A DNA stretch of 64,000 nucleotides, taken from Arcobacter_B sp049472135 (lineage in GTDB: Bacteria > Campylobacterota > Campylobacteria > Campylobacterales > Arcobacteraceae). Shown here in pieces: positions 33,660-42,769 of the stretch (its first letter is position 1; each line of letters begins with the position of its first letter). The notes below the pieces were generated by a model that was given only the letters and a program-made list of their open reading frames with translations, was not told the origin of the DNA and did no database searches. The stretch is from positions 62,001 to 126,000 of the forward strand of contig NZ_JBMOVV010000001.1 in NCBI RefSeq assembly GCF_049472135.1, in the 5' to 3' direction. The position numbers were made by a program, and so were the translations under genes.

Positions 33660-36377
33660 ATGAAGCATTTTTTACTTTTTTTCTTTTTTGTTTCAATGTC
33701 TTTTGCAAGTATTGCAAAGATCTCTACGGTAGTTGGTGAAGCTTCTGTTCTAAGAGGTGAGCAAAAGATTATTGCAAATGTAGGTTTAGATATTTATGAA
33801 AAAGATGTCATAAATACTAGTAGTAATTCCAAGTTACAGTTGATATTCAAGGATAATACAGTTATTACTCTTGGTAAAAATTCTGCTTTAGATGTTAGTG
33901 AGTATCTTTATGATATTAATACACCAAAAAATTCAAAAGCAAACTTGAACTTTTTTAAAGGTGCATTTAAAGCCATAACTGGAAATATTGGTAAAATTAA
34001 TAAAGAAAAGTTTAAATTAAGAACAAAGAGTTCTACTATTGGTATTAGAGGTACTGTTATTTTAGCAAATCAAACTACAATTGCTTGTTTAAGTGGTGAG
34101 ATTAGTGTTGATGCACAAAATCAACAAGTTATTGTTCCTCAAAATCAAATGACAATAATTCAAGATGATGGAAGCTTATCAAAACCTGTAGTATATAATC
34201 AAGAGACTTTAAATAACTTATCAAATCAGTTAGAACCAGAAAATAATAATTCTTCTGAAAAAAAAGAAGAAAGTAATATAACTACATCAACTAATAATTC
34301 AACAAGTGATGATACTACTGATAATCAATCAGAAACAACAAAAGATAGTTCTCTTTCAAATACTGGAACGTCAAGTGAAAACTTAGAGACTTTAGATAAC
34401 CAAGCTGATACAACTGAAAATAGTTCCTCTTCATTGAGTAATAAAGTTGATGAAGTTATAGAAGATAGTACAAAAACTGAAGTTGAAGCAAAAGATGAAA
34501 CAATAAGCTTTGATTTATCTGGTAAGGCTTTAGGTGCATATATGGAAAGTCAAACTTCTGATGCCAGAACTAATGGTTTTAACTATCAAGATGAAACAGA
34601 TACTGATGGTACTATTGGTGATTTTACTGCAAAAAGAGTAGATTCTAAAATATCATTCAATGAAACACTTACAAAAATATTACCAAATACAGAAAATACA
34701 ACATTTTCTAAAGAACTAGAAAAGACATTTACTCTAGGTACTCCTAAAGATGGAGGATATACAGGACATTCTAATATAACTGATAATAGTAATCCTATTT
34801 CTTTTACTTATACTACAAATAGCGGAACAATAAATGGAAATTACAATGTTCAAGCTGATAATATGGGTGAAGTTTTTGCTTTTTACTATGATGGAGATGT
34901 TTTTGATGTTTTACAGGGGCAAGGAGAATATAATGAACTAATAGTTTTTGGTAAAAAAGGTTCTGTTGAGAATGAAGATAAAACAAAAATATATGTTTAT
35001 AAAGATTTTGCAAGTATGAGTTTCAAAAAGAATTCATCAAATCACTATACAGAAACAAAACTTGATACGAGTACTGTAGGATTTGAGTATTATAATTCTC
35101 ATCTAAAATCTCTTACTCACTTAAATAAAAGCTATTATTTAAATGGTGCTCAAGAATTTATTGTAGGAAATAATGAAAAAGTAAAATCATATAGAAATAA
35201 ATATAATTTTACTTACTCTTCTTCAACAAATTTAAGCTCGTATATAACTGCTAGTAATAGTGCTGAACTTAATTTTTTAGGTTCAGATATACAAGCTTTA
35301 AACTATAGTTTATCAAATAGTGAAACAACAAATACTTATGGAAATAGTACTAGTTCAACTACAACTACAGGACAAACAAATGGTATTTCTTTTTTACAAA
35401 AAGATAAAATAGTAGATGCGAAAATAAGTGGTTCTTCAACACTAAAAGGTTATATAACTGCAGATACTTATGGTACTAGTAGTTTTGATACTCATATGAG
35501 AAAAGCTAGTAATAATCTGTCATTAAATGTAAATGCTCAAACAGGAAATATCACAGGAAGTGGCTCTGTTGATAACAAAGTAGGTGATGTAGATAATACA
35601 GTTTCTATGAGTTTCAATGGTGAAGTTGCTAGTAACACATCATACTATATAAATGACGATATTTTTGGAGTGATGGCAAAAAAAGGTGATAGCACATACA
35701 AAGCTGGAAATGATGAGTATGATTTAGATGATAATACAGGATATCTAATAGCTGTTCCTGATGGAGCAATTGTAAAAAATGAATTTAAAATCTTTGATAC
35801 AAATGATAATCCTTTAACAAGTGATGATGATAGTTCATGGGGATATTGGACTGCAAAGTTTAGTGATGGTTCAACATCAGGAAGTCAGTTTTTTGTATCT
35901 CCTTTTGCTACTTGGGTAGCAGGTGTTGAGACACCAACATCGGTTGTAGATCAAGTTTTAAATGCAAATTCAAATACGAGATATACTTTTGAAGGTGCTG
36001 TAATAGGTAGTGTATTAAATGGAAATAATGGAACATTAGAATCGATTATTTTAGATGGTTCAACTACAAATAAAGTTACATTAAACTTTGATTTGGGAGC
36101 TGGAGATAACTCTTTAAGTAGTGGAGTAATGAACTTTTCTTCTAAAAATACTCAATGGAATATGAATATTAATAGAAGTTCTGAAATCTCAAATACAGGA
36201 TTTAAAGCAAACTTATCAGGTACTGATATTTCAGGAAACTTAGAAGGTAAGTTTTATGGAAGTGATAGTATTAAAAGTGTAGGTGGAAGTTTTAATTCAA
36301 GTTTAACTCAAAACCCTGGAGCTGATGATAGTGTAACACATAAAGCACAAGGTGTATTCAAGGCAATAAAAAAATGA
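33660..36377 (+). CDS. Secreted FecR-domain protein with TbpB-like C-terminal barrel
   Basis: The 905-residue protein has a signal peptide (about 1-16, no lipobox cysteine) and a FecR domain (about 20-150: VVGEASVLRGEQKIIANVG, LKFRTKSSTIGIRGT-like FKLRTKSSTIGIRGT). A Ser/Thr/Asn/Asp/Glu-rich low-complexity linker (about 190-275) is followed by some 600 beta-rich residues. The end (SGNLEGKFYGSDSIKSVGGSF, then AQGVFKAIKK) has the pattern of the small barrel of transferrin-binding-protein-like proteins, which are clients of Slam exporters. It overlaps the next gene, a TPR/barrel protein, by four bases. A surface-exposed or secreted product is inferred. Confidence 0.8.
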   Translation: MKHFLLFFFFVSMSFASIAKISTVVGEASVLRGEQKIIANVGLDIYEKDVINTSSNSKLQLIFKDNTVITLGKNSALDVSEYLYDINTPKNSKANLNFFKGAFKAITGNIGKINKEKFKLRTKSSTIGIRGTVILANQTTIACLSGEISVDAQNQQVIVPQNQMTIIQDDGSLSKPVVYNQETLNNLSNQLEPENNNSSEKKEESNITTSTNNSTSDDTTDNQSETTKDSSLSNTGTSSENLETLDNQADTTENSSSSLSNKVDEVIEDSTKTEVEAKDETISFDLSGKALGAYMESQTSDARTNGFNYQDETDTDGTIGDFTAKRVDSKISFNETLTKILPNTENTTFSKELEKTFTLGTPKDGGYTGHSNITDNSNPISFTYTTNSGTINGNYNVQADNMGEVFAFYYDGDVFDVLQGQGEYNELIVFGKKGSVENEDKTKIYVYKDFASMSFKKNSSNHYTETKLDTSTVGFEYYNSHLKSLTHLNKSYYLNGAQEFIVGNNEKVKSYRNKYNFTYSSSTNLSSYITASNSAELNFLGSDIQALNYSLSNSETTNTYGNSTSSTTTTGQTNGISFLQKDKIVDAKISGSSTLKGYITADTYGTSSFDTHMRKASNNLSLNVNAQTGNITGSGSVDNKVGDVDNTVSMSFNGEVASNTSYYINDDIFGVMAKKGDSTYKAGNDEYDLDDNTGYLIAVPDGAIVKNEFKIFDTNDNPLTSDDDSSWGYWTAKFSDGSTSGSQFFVSPFATWVAGVETPTSVVDQVLNANSNTRYTFEGAVIGSVLNGNNGTLESIILDGSTTNKVTLNFDLGAGDNSLSSGVMNFSSKNTQWNMNINRSSEISNTGFKANLSGTDISGNLEGKFYGSDSIKSVGGSFNSSLTQNPGADDSVTHKAQGVFKAIKK

Positions 36378-37744
36378 AAAAATCAGTAGTTATTTATAGT
36401 TTAGTACCTTTTATTTGTTTGTCTTCTTTTGCAAATGAAAGTGTTTTTAATAAAAAAGAGTCTTCGCAAGTTATAGTTGCAAATGAAAAAAAGCTTTATA
36501 ATACTGCTTTAGAAAATTTTAGGCAGAAAAATTATCAAAAGGCTTATGAACAGTTTAATTCACTTTTTTTAACAAATATGCAAGATACTTTATATAACTT
36601 TTATTTAGGGCGTAGTGCATATGAACTTGGTAAGTATGAGTTTGCATTAAGTGCATACGATAGAATACTTATCGTAAATCCAAATAACTCAAGAGCAAGA
36701 CTTGAAATGGCTCAAACTTATTTTAAAATGAAGTTATTTACTCAATCACTAAAAGAGTTTAATACGGTTTTAGAAGATAAAAACTTACCTCTTGTAGTTC
36801 AAAAAAGAGTAAATGAAAAAGTAGAGTATATAAAAAAACTACAAAAGAAGAGCTTTTTTAATGCAACAGCTATTGCAGGTATTTTGTATGACTCAAATAT
36901 AAACTCTACTCCTTCTTCTGGTTCTTTTGATATATACAGCCCTACAATAAATAGTATTGTAAATGTGTCAAATAATAGTGAAGACAAATCAGCATCAATT
37001 TATCAAACAATAGGGCAGTTAAATAATAAATATAAATTTAGTGATAACTTTATTTTAAATAGTTCTGCAACAGCAGTTTTAATGAAATATAACAATCATA
37101 AAGAAAAAGATATTCATGCTTTATCTTTAAATATCTCTCCAACATACTTATCAAAAGAGTATAAACTTGAATTACCTATTTTGTTTGATAAAATCAACCT
37201 AGGACATGAATCTTATCAAAATAATATTTATTTAAATCCTAAATATACTACAGTTTTAAATACAGATATTCTTTATACTTTAGGTTTTAAAGCAGGAAGA
37301 ATATCTTTTGTAAAGGATGATGAAAGAGATTCAAATATGCTTGAGTTAGAAAACTCACTTAAGTATGCTTCTTCAGATTATGGATTATTTAGTTTTGGAT
37401 TGAATTTAGGAAAAGAGTTTGAAGTAAGAACTCAAAGAACAGATGTTGAACATGAGTACTATTCAACTTATATCAATAATATTTATGAACTATCATCTAA
37501 TTATTTATTGCAATCATCTGTAAATTATAAAGAGTCTTTATTCTCTGATAGAGATATAAACTTTCAATCAAGAAAAAGAGATAAAAAGATGGATGCTTCT
37601 ATTGCTATTATAAAACCAATAAAAAAAGATTTACATTTAAATCTTGGAGGAACATATACAAAAAAAGATTCAAATCATGCATCTTCAGAATATGATAAAT
37701 ATGTTTTAAAACTAAATCTTATTTGGAATGGAAGTCTTGACTAA
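36374..37744 (+). CDS. TPR plus outer-membrane beta-barrel protein (Slam/DUF560-like)
   Basis: The 456-residue protein has a signal peptide (about 1-20), TPR-like helices (about 40-155: LENFRQKNYQKAYEQFNSLF, YNFYLGRSAYELGKYEFAL, ARLEMAQTYFKMKLFTQSL) and about 295 residues of alternating strands ending in a typical outer-membrane C-terminus. The barrel opens with ATAIAGILYDSNINS, a pattern seen in DUF560 (surface lipoprotein assembly modulator, Slam). Size and order fit Slam, the type XI secretion pore. Its ATG overlaps the stop of the FecR gene, so that protein is the probable client. Other TPR-barrel proteins are an alternative. Confidence 0.7.
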   Translation: MKKSVVIYSLVPFICLSSFANESVFNKKESSQVIVANEKKLYNTALENFRQKNYQKAYEQFNSLFLTNMQDTLYNFYLGRSAYELGKYEFALSAYDRILIVNPNNSRARLEMAQTYFKMKLFTQSLKEFNTVLEDKNLPLVVQKRVNEKVEYIKKLQKKSFFNATAIAGILYDSNINSTPSSGSFDIYSPTINSIVNVSNNSEDKSASIYQTIGQLNNKYKFSDNFILNSSATAVLMKYNNHKEKDIHALSLNISPTYLSKEYKLELPILFDKINLGHESYQNNIYLNPKYTTVLNTDILYTLGFKAGRISFVKDDERDSNMLELENSLKYASSDYGLFSFGLNLGKEFEVRTQRTDVEHEYYSTYINNIYELSSNYLLQSSVNYKESLFSDRDINFQSRKRDKKMDASIAIIKPIKKDLHLNLGGTYTKKDSNHASSEYDKYVLKLNLIWNGSLD

Positions 37745-37746
37745 AT

Positions 37747-37772
37747 AGCACTCTAAGCTTTTGTAGAGTGCT
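37747..37772. terminator. Hairpin between convergent genes
   Basis: AGCACTCTA (37747-37755) and TAGAGTGCT (37764-37772) pair perfectly around an eight-base loop, just after the Slam-like gene and across the end of the cyclase gene. The T tails are weak. Confidence 0.5.
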
Positions 37773-39924
37773 CATATATACCATTAAAATTTGAAGGAGG
37801 AGTTTTTATAAACTCCTCACATCTTTTTATATATATTTTATAAATCTTTCTATTTGTTTTATCTTCTTTTTTATCTAAGTTTTTAAATATTTCAAGTGCT
37901 TCTAAAAACATAGAGTTTTGATATAGTTCTATAGCTTTATTATAAGTATCTAATTCTTCTTGCATTTGCTTTGAAGCTTTTCCTTTACCATGAACTTGCC
38001 AAATTTGTACAGGTTCTTCTTTCCCTTTTACTTTTACTAAATCAAGAAATCTAAAAATATACTCTTCTTTTAATCTCTCTTTTGTAAAGTTAGATATATT
38101 TATCTTTGAGTCATAAAACTTACACAAAGATTCTAATCTTGCACCTAAGTTAATGGCATCACCAATTACTGTATAATCACTTCTACCACTACTTCCCATT
38201 TCCCCAACAACTGCAAGTCCAGTATTTAAACCTATACCTATATCAATCAAAGGTTTATTTTGTTTTTCTAGTTTTTCATTTAGAGTTTTAAGTGACTCAA
38301 TTTGCTCAATGGAAGCTAGTAAAGCTTTATCTGCATGTTTTTTTACATCAGCAGGAGCATTCCAGTAAGCCATAATAGCATCACCAATATATTTATCAAT
38401 AGTCCCTTCATATTTAATAATAATATTACTCATAGGTTCCATATATTGATTTAAATACTCAATTAGTTTTTTAGCATTTCCCATTTTTTCAGAGATTTTA
38501 GTAAAGTTTCTAACATCACTAAAAAATACAGTAACTTCTTTTTCCATAGCTTCAAATTCATTGCTATGTACATTTTTTAAAAGACTTTCCATTACTTCTT
38601 TTGATACTTTTGAAGCAAATTTTTTCTTTATTGCTTCTTCTTGTTTTATCTCATAAAAATAGTCAAAAAGTGTGGCTAAAATAGCTCCTAAAACTATAGT
38701 AAGAAGTGGAAAGAAAATATTTAAAACTATTCCATAGGTAAATAATACTTCATATAAAACATAAGTTGTAATAGTTAGAAATAGGATTGATATTATAGGA
38801 TTCATCCAAAAAGGAGTATATTTGATTAAAAGTACTATTAAAATAGACAAAGTAAAAATGATAAATATATTTGCACCATCAACCCAAGAAGCTTTATATA
38901 AAAAATCTCCTTGAATGATATTGTCAATTACATTTGCATGAACTTCTACCCCTGGAAACACAGACTCAAAAGGAGTTGCTCTAAGATCAAGTAAACCTGC
39001 TGCTGAAGTTCCTATTAGTACAATTTTTCCTTCAATATCTTTTTTATCAAAGGTATTATTATATATATCATTTGCAGATATATATTTAAAGGTTTTTTCT
39101 TTACCTCTAAAGTTAACTAACAGCCTTCCATGCCTATCTGTAGGAATTTGTATATCATTTACTGTTATAGATGAAACACCTTGTTCATCATAATTAATAA
39201 AAACTTTGTTTGTATCAAGTAAGATTCTAAGAAGCTCTAAACTTAAAGATGGATATATCATATCATCATATGAAATTACTAAAGGAACACTTCTTATTAT
39301 TCCTGCTTCATCAGGAATGTTATTGAAAAAACCACTAGAGTATGAGTTGTCTTGAACAAGTGGAATATTCATAACAACCCCTTTTGCATTTATAAGATAA
39401 TCATCCCCAAGTTTTTTATTTTTTTCTATATAAATAGCAGGTATTTTAGGTGCTTCTTTTTTTATGTATTTTTTATCTTGAAGTTCAAACAAGTAACCTA
39501 AAATAGTTGGAGTTGAAGCAACTGTTTTAGCAAACTCTAAATCATAGTTTGGAATATTTTCTCTTTTGATATTTAGTTCATTTAGTACTTTGTGGGGTGA
39601 ACTGCTATCTTCTTCTGCAAAAACAACATCAAATCCTATTATTGCTACTTGGGCATCTGTAAGATTTTTAAGTATGTGAGAAACTTTATTTCTAGACCAA
39701 GGCCATTGTCCTAACTCTTGTAAAGATTTTTCATCAATATCTACAATAACTACATTTTGAGAAGTTGGAATTTCTCCTCTTATTGTAAAGAGATAATCTC
39801 TTAATCTATTATCAATTGAGTCTGGAAGTTTTGGAAAAAAAATATATATAGATGAAAGCACTACAAAAAGTATTAGCGCTACATTTATATATATAAATAG
39901 TTTTTTTAAATCTGACTTTTTCAT
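37753..39924 (-). CDS. CHASE2-domain class III adenylate cyclase
   Basis: The 723-residue protein has an N-terminal membrane segment (about 10-30), a periplasmic CHASE2 domain (about 40-345, with the typical WPWSR), three membrane helices (about 350-430) and a class III cyclase domain (about 465-650). Catalytic residues are all visible: metal aspartates in VFFSDVRNF and YIGDAIMAYW, the lysine in DKYIGD, the adenine-selecting aspartate in SDYTVIGD, and asparagine/arginine in NLGARLES. It should make cAMP. A helical tail with a TPR-like repeat closes the protein. It starts two bases after the stop of the upstream phosphodiesterase gene. CHASE2 cyclases are often near FecR genes, as here. Confidence 0.92.
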   Translation of the reverse strand: MKKSDLKKLFIYINVALILFVVLSSIYIFFPKLPDSIDNRLRDYLFTIRGEIPTSQNVVIVDIDEKSLQELGQWPWSRNKVSHILKNLTDAQVAIIGFDVVFAEEDSSSPHKVLNELNIKRENIPNYDLEFAKTVASTPTILGYLFELQDKKYIKKEAPKIPAIYIEKNKKLGDDYLINAKGVVMNIPLVQDNSYSSGFFNNIPDEAGIIRSVPLVISYDDMIYPSLSLELLRILLDTNKVFINYDEQGVSSITVNDIQIPTDRHGRLLVNFRGKEKTFKYISANDIYNNTFDKKDIEGKIVLIGTSAAGLLDLRATPFESVFPGVEVHANVIDNIIQGDFLYKASWVDGANIFIIFTLSILIVLLIKYTPFWMNPIISILFLTITTYVLYEVLFTYGIVLNIFFPLLTIVLGAILATLFDYFYEIKQEEAIKKKFASKVSKEVMESLLKNVHSNEFEAMEKEVTVFFSDVRNFTKISEKMGNAKKLIEYLNQYMEPMSNIIIKYEGTIDKYIGDAIMAYWNAPADVKKHADKALLASIEQIESLKTLNEKLEKQNKPLIDIGIGLNTGLAVVGEMGSSGRSDYTVIGDAINLGARLESLCKFYDSKINISNFTKERLKEEYIFRFLDLVKVKGKEEPVQIWQVHGKGKASKQMQEELDTYNKAIELYQNSMFLEALEIFKNLDKKEDKTNRKIYKIYIKRCEEFIKTPPSNFNGIYEHSTKA

Positions 39925-39925
39925 T

Positions 39926-42274
39926 TTAGAATAAAAGTTCAGTTTTATCTATTTGAGAAGGCTTTAAGTTTTCATTAGCATATTTTTTTAAGACTTCATG
40001 GTCATGGAAAAATTTAAGAAGTTCTCCATCAATTTCATAATCTTTTACCATAAATGATAATATTTTAAATACCTCTGATAGTTTTTTTGCATCCTTATAT
40101 GGTCTGTCACTAGATGTTAAGGCTTCAAAAATATCAGATAAAATCATAATCCTATCTTCTAAAGTAAGGTCTTTATCACTTAAACCTCTTGGGTAACCTT
40201 TTCCATTTAGTTTTTCATGATGATTAGCTGCTATATCTAAGACTCTATTGTATTTTTTAGGGAAAGGAAGTTTTAATAGCATTTCTAAAGATAGTTTTGC
40301 ATGATTATTCATAATATCTTTTTCTTCTTTAGTTAAAGTACCTTTTCTAATAGAAAGATTGTATTTTTCATTTTCATTTAATATTTCTTGTTCTATTCCA
40401 TCTTTGATATATGTGTACTTTGAAATATCTTCAATTCTTTTTATCTTATCATCATCCATAAACTCTCCACCAATATTGGCTTCTTCTAAAAACAAATAGT
40501 CTTCTTCATATTGTTTGATTTGTTTTTCATAAGTCTCTTTTGTGATTTCTTTTTTTAAGTAGGCAATTTGCTTATCTCTTTTTAAAATTTCAAATCTTTC
40601 CTTAACTAATTTAATTCTATCTGTTATAGCATAGAGTTTAGTTGCTTTATCAATAATTGACTCAGGCATTGAGATTTTACCTATGTCATGCATCCAAGCA
40701 GCTATTTTAATTTGTTTAAAGTCATTTTTTGAATACTTTACATCTTTATAGATTGTTTGATCATCATTGATTGCTTGGGCTAAAAGTAAAGAGATTTTTT
40801 CTACATTTGCAATATGATTCATAGTATGGTGTGATTTTGCATCTATTGCATGACCTATTGTTGTGATAAAACTATTTAAAAACTCTTCTAGTGAATTTAT
40901 AAGCCAACTATTTGTTAAAGCCATAGCAGCTTGAGAGGCTAAAGCTTTAATGATTTTTTCATCTTCTTTAGTAAAGGCGATTATGTTTTCTAAAGATTCA
41001 GTCTTATTTATAAGTTGTAAAACACCAATTACATCTTTTTCATGATTTTCTAAAGGTATAACTAACATAGATTTTGAACGATAACCTGTGTTTTCATCAA
41101 ATTTTTTAGTTCCTTGAAAGTCATATTTATTTTCATCATAAACATCAGGAATATTAACGATTTTATTTTCTAAGGCACAAGTTGTAGCTACCATTTTTGT
41201 ATTTTTAGAACCATCTTCTAAGTATAAAGGAATAGCATCCCATTGTATTTCATCTTTCGTTCCACCCATAAATATTTTAAGAGGGTCATTTTGGATTACC
41301 TTAAAATCCAAGTGTTTTTTGTCTTTTGATAGAATATATAAAGTACCAGCTTCTGCATGAGTCAATTCTCTAGTAAGAGTCAAAATCATTTCAAATAGTT
41401 TATCTTTGTCTATCTCGCTTGAAAGTTCTAAATTTACTTCCATAATTCTTTCAAATTTATTTTGGCTTATTAAATCTCTTTCAAATTTACCTTTATCAAC
41501 ATGAATTACATCACCTTCTTGTAATATCTTACCACCATTTTTAAGAATCTCTAACTCTTCAATTTCCTTTGCCATTTGATTAAAGTAAAGAGGTTTTAAG
41601 TGATATAAAAATACTTGAATATCATCTCTTTTAAGTTGACCTAATATCTTAGATACAAGGTTTGGTGTTAGGTGTTTACTATCATAAGCTAACTTATCCA
41701 TATGATTTGGAAAAGAACACTCAATTAAAATTGCTTTAATTTTGTCATTGTTATCTATCCTGTTTATTAATTCAGGATTTTCGTATGTATCTCCACTAAT
41801 TATATAACCAATACTATTGTCTTTTATCACTTCATATCCAAAAGCCCCAGCAATATGATTTGCATTAAAAGCAGTGATTTGGTAAGAACCAAATATAAGT
41901 GTTTGGTTTGGTTTGATTTCAACAAACTCAAGTGCTTTTTTATCACTATTTAATAGATTGATTTTAGAAAAGTCAGGCCATATTGAGTCATTAAATGTAT
42001 GTTTTTCAAGAGATTCTATAGTCTCTTTTGAGGCATAAATATATAAGGTTTCTTTTCTACTTTCAAAGAAACTTTCTATAATAAAAGGTAGGTCTAAAAT
42101 ATGATCAGAGTGGGAATGTGTTAAAAAAATATGATTGATTTTAATAGTTTTTTCACCTAAAACATTAATAACATTTCCTGCATCTATTAAAATATCGGTA
42201 AATATTTGAAATGAAGTTGTACCCGTATCTTTTGTTTTACTACCACTAGCCCCTAAAATATTTATAAAATTCAC
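39926..42274 (-). CDS. Metallo-beta-lactamase (class II cAMP phosphodiesterase-like)-GAF-HD-GYP protein
   Basis: The 782-residue soluble protein has three parts. Residues 1-260 are a metallo-beta-lactamase fold with THSHSDHILDL (HxHxDH at 53-58), IISGDTYEN and ECSFPN...KHLTP, which resembles class II cyclic-nucleotide phosphodiesterases (yeast PDE1 type); an RNase Z-like hydrolase is the alternative. About 275-455 is a GAF domain. About 480-765 is an HD-GYP domain with AAWMHDIGK, NHAKLSLEML, NHHEKLNGKGYPRGL and SDIFEALTSSDRPYK. It lies in one operon with the CHASE2 adenylate cyclase, with a one-base interval. It may degrade cAMP and c-di-GMP; the cAMP activity is inferred. Confidence 0.88.
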   Translation of the reverse strand: MNFINILGASGSKTKDTGTTSFQIFTDILIDAGNVINVLGEKTIKINHIFLTHSHSDHILDLPFIIESFFESRKETLYIYASKETIESLEKHTFNDSIWPDFSKINLLNSDKKALEFVEIKPNQTLIFGSYQITAFNANHIAGAFGYEVIKDNSIGYIISGDTYENPELINRIDNNDKIKAILIECSFPNHMDKLAYDSKHLTPNLVSKILGQLKRDDIQVFLYHLKPLYFNQMAKEIEELEILKNGGKILQEGDVIHVDKGKFERDLISQNKFERIMEVNLELSSEIDKDKLFEMILTLTRELTHAEAGTLYILSKDKKHLDFKVIQNDPLKIFMGGTKDEIQWDAIPLYLEDGSKNTKMVATTCALENKIVNIPDVYDENKYDFQGTKKFDENTGYRSKSMLVIPLENHEKDVIGVLQLINKTESLENIIAFTKEDEKIIKALASQAAMALTNSWLINSLEEFLNSFITTIGHAIDAKSHHTMNHIANVEKISLLLAQAINDDQTIYKDVKYSKNDFKQIKIAAWMHDIGKISMPESIIDKATKLYAITDRIKLVKERFEILKRDKQIAYLKKEITKETYEKQIKQYEEDYLFLEEANIGGEFMDDDKIKRIEDISKYTYIKDGIEQEILNENEKYNLSIRKGTLTKEEKDIMNNHAKLSLEMLLKLPFPKKYNRVLDIAANHHEKLNGKGYPRGLSDKDLTLEDRIMILSDIFEALTSSDRPYKDAKKLSEVFKILSFMVKDYEIDGELLKFFHDHEVLKKYANENLKPSQIDKTELLF

Positions 42275-42325
42275 AAAAGTCCTTTATTTTCATGTTATTT
42301 TATATTATATCTTTTTTTGATAATA

Positions 42326-42769
42326 CTATTTTGAAATAGGAAGATTTACCTTCAACCAATCATAAACAAAACCATATTTCACATTATATATATTTTTAAA
42401 GCCTTGGCTTGCAAGTAAGTTAGAAGCAAGCTTAGTTCTTGAACCACTTCTACAGATTAGAATGATTTGTCTATTTAAATTTTTATTTGAATAAAGATAA
42501 ATCTCTTTTAGAAAGTTTTTGTTAAAAACTCTTTGTTTATTTTTTTCATAAAAAATAGGAATATTATATGAGTCTTTTGCTCTTGATTCATTGAATTCTG
42601 CTTTTGTTCTTACATCAATTAAAAGAGCACCATTTTGTTGCATTTCATAAGCTTTTTTTGAACTTATATCATCTTTATAAAGTTTTGCAGTTTGGTAGTT
42701 TATTTCTTGTGAAAATAAAAAAGTCATGCTAAGTAAAATACCTAACATGACTTTTATACTATTTGTCAT
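42326..42769 (-). CDS. Exported rhodanese-like sulfurtransferase
   Basis: The 147-residue protein has a signal peptide (MTNSIKVMLGILLSMTFLFS) and one rhodanese domain: LLIDVRTKAEFNESRA, IPIFYEKN, and the active loop LICRSGSRTKLA with the catalytic cysteine, then the GFKNIYNVKYG end. It probably handles sulfane sulfur in the periplasm, though the acceptor is unknown. The ATG at 42769 overlaps the end of the cation-diffusion-facilitator gene by 11 bases, indicating translational coupling. Confidence 0.85.
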   Translation of the reverse strand: MTNSIKVMLGILLSMTFLFSQEINYQTAKLYKDDISSKKAYEMQQNGALLIDVRTKAEFNESRAKDSYNIPIFYEKNKQRVFNKNFLKEIYLYSNKNLNRQIILICRSGSRTKLASNLLASQGFKNIYNVKYGFVYDWLKVNLPISK

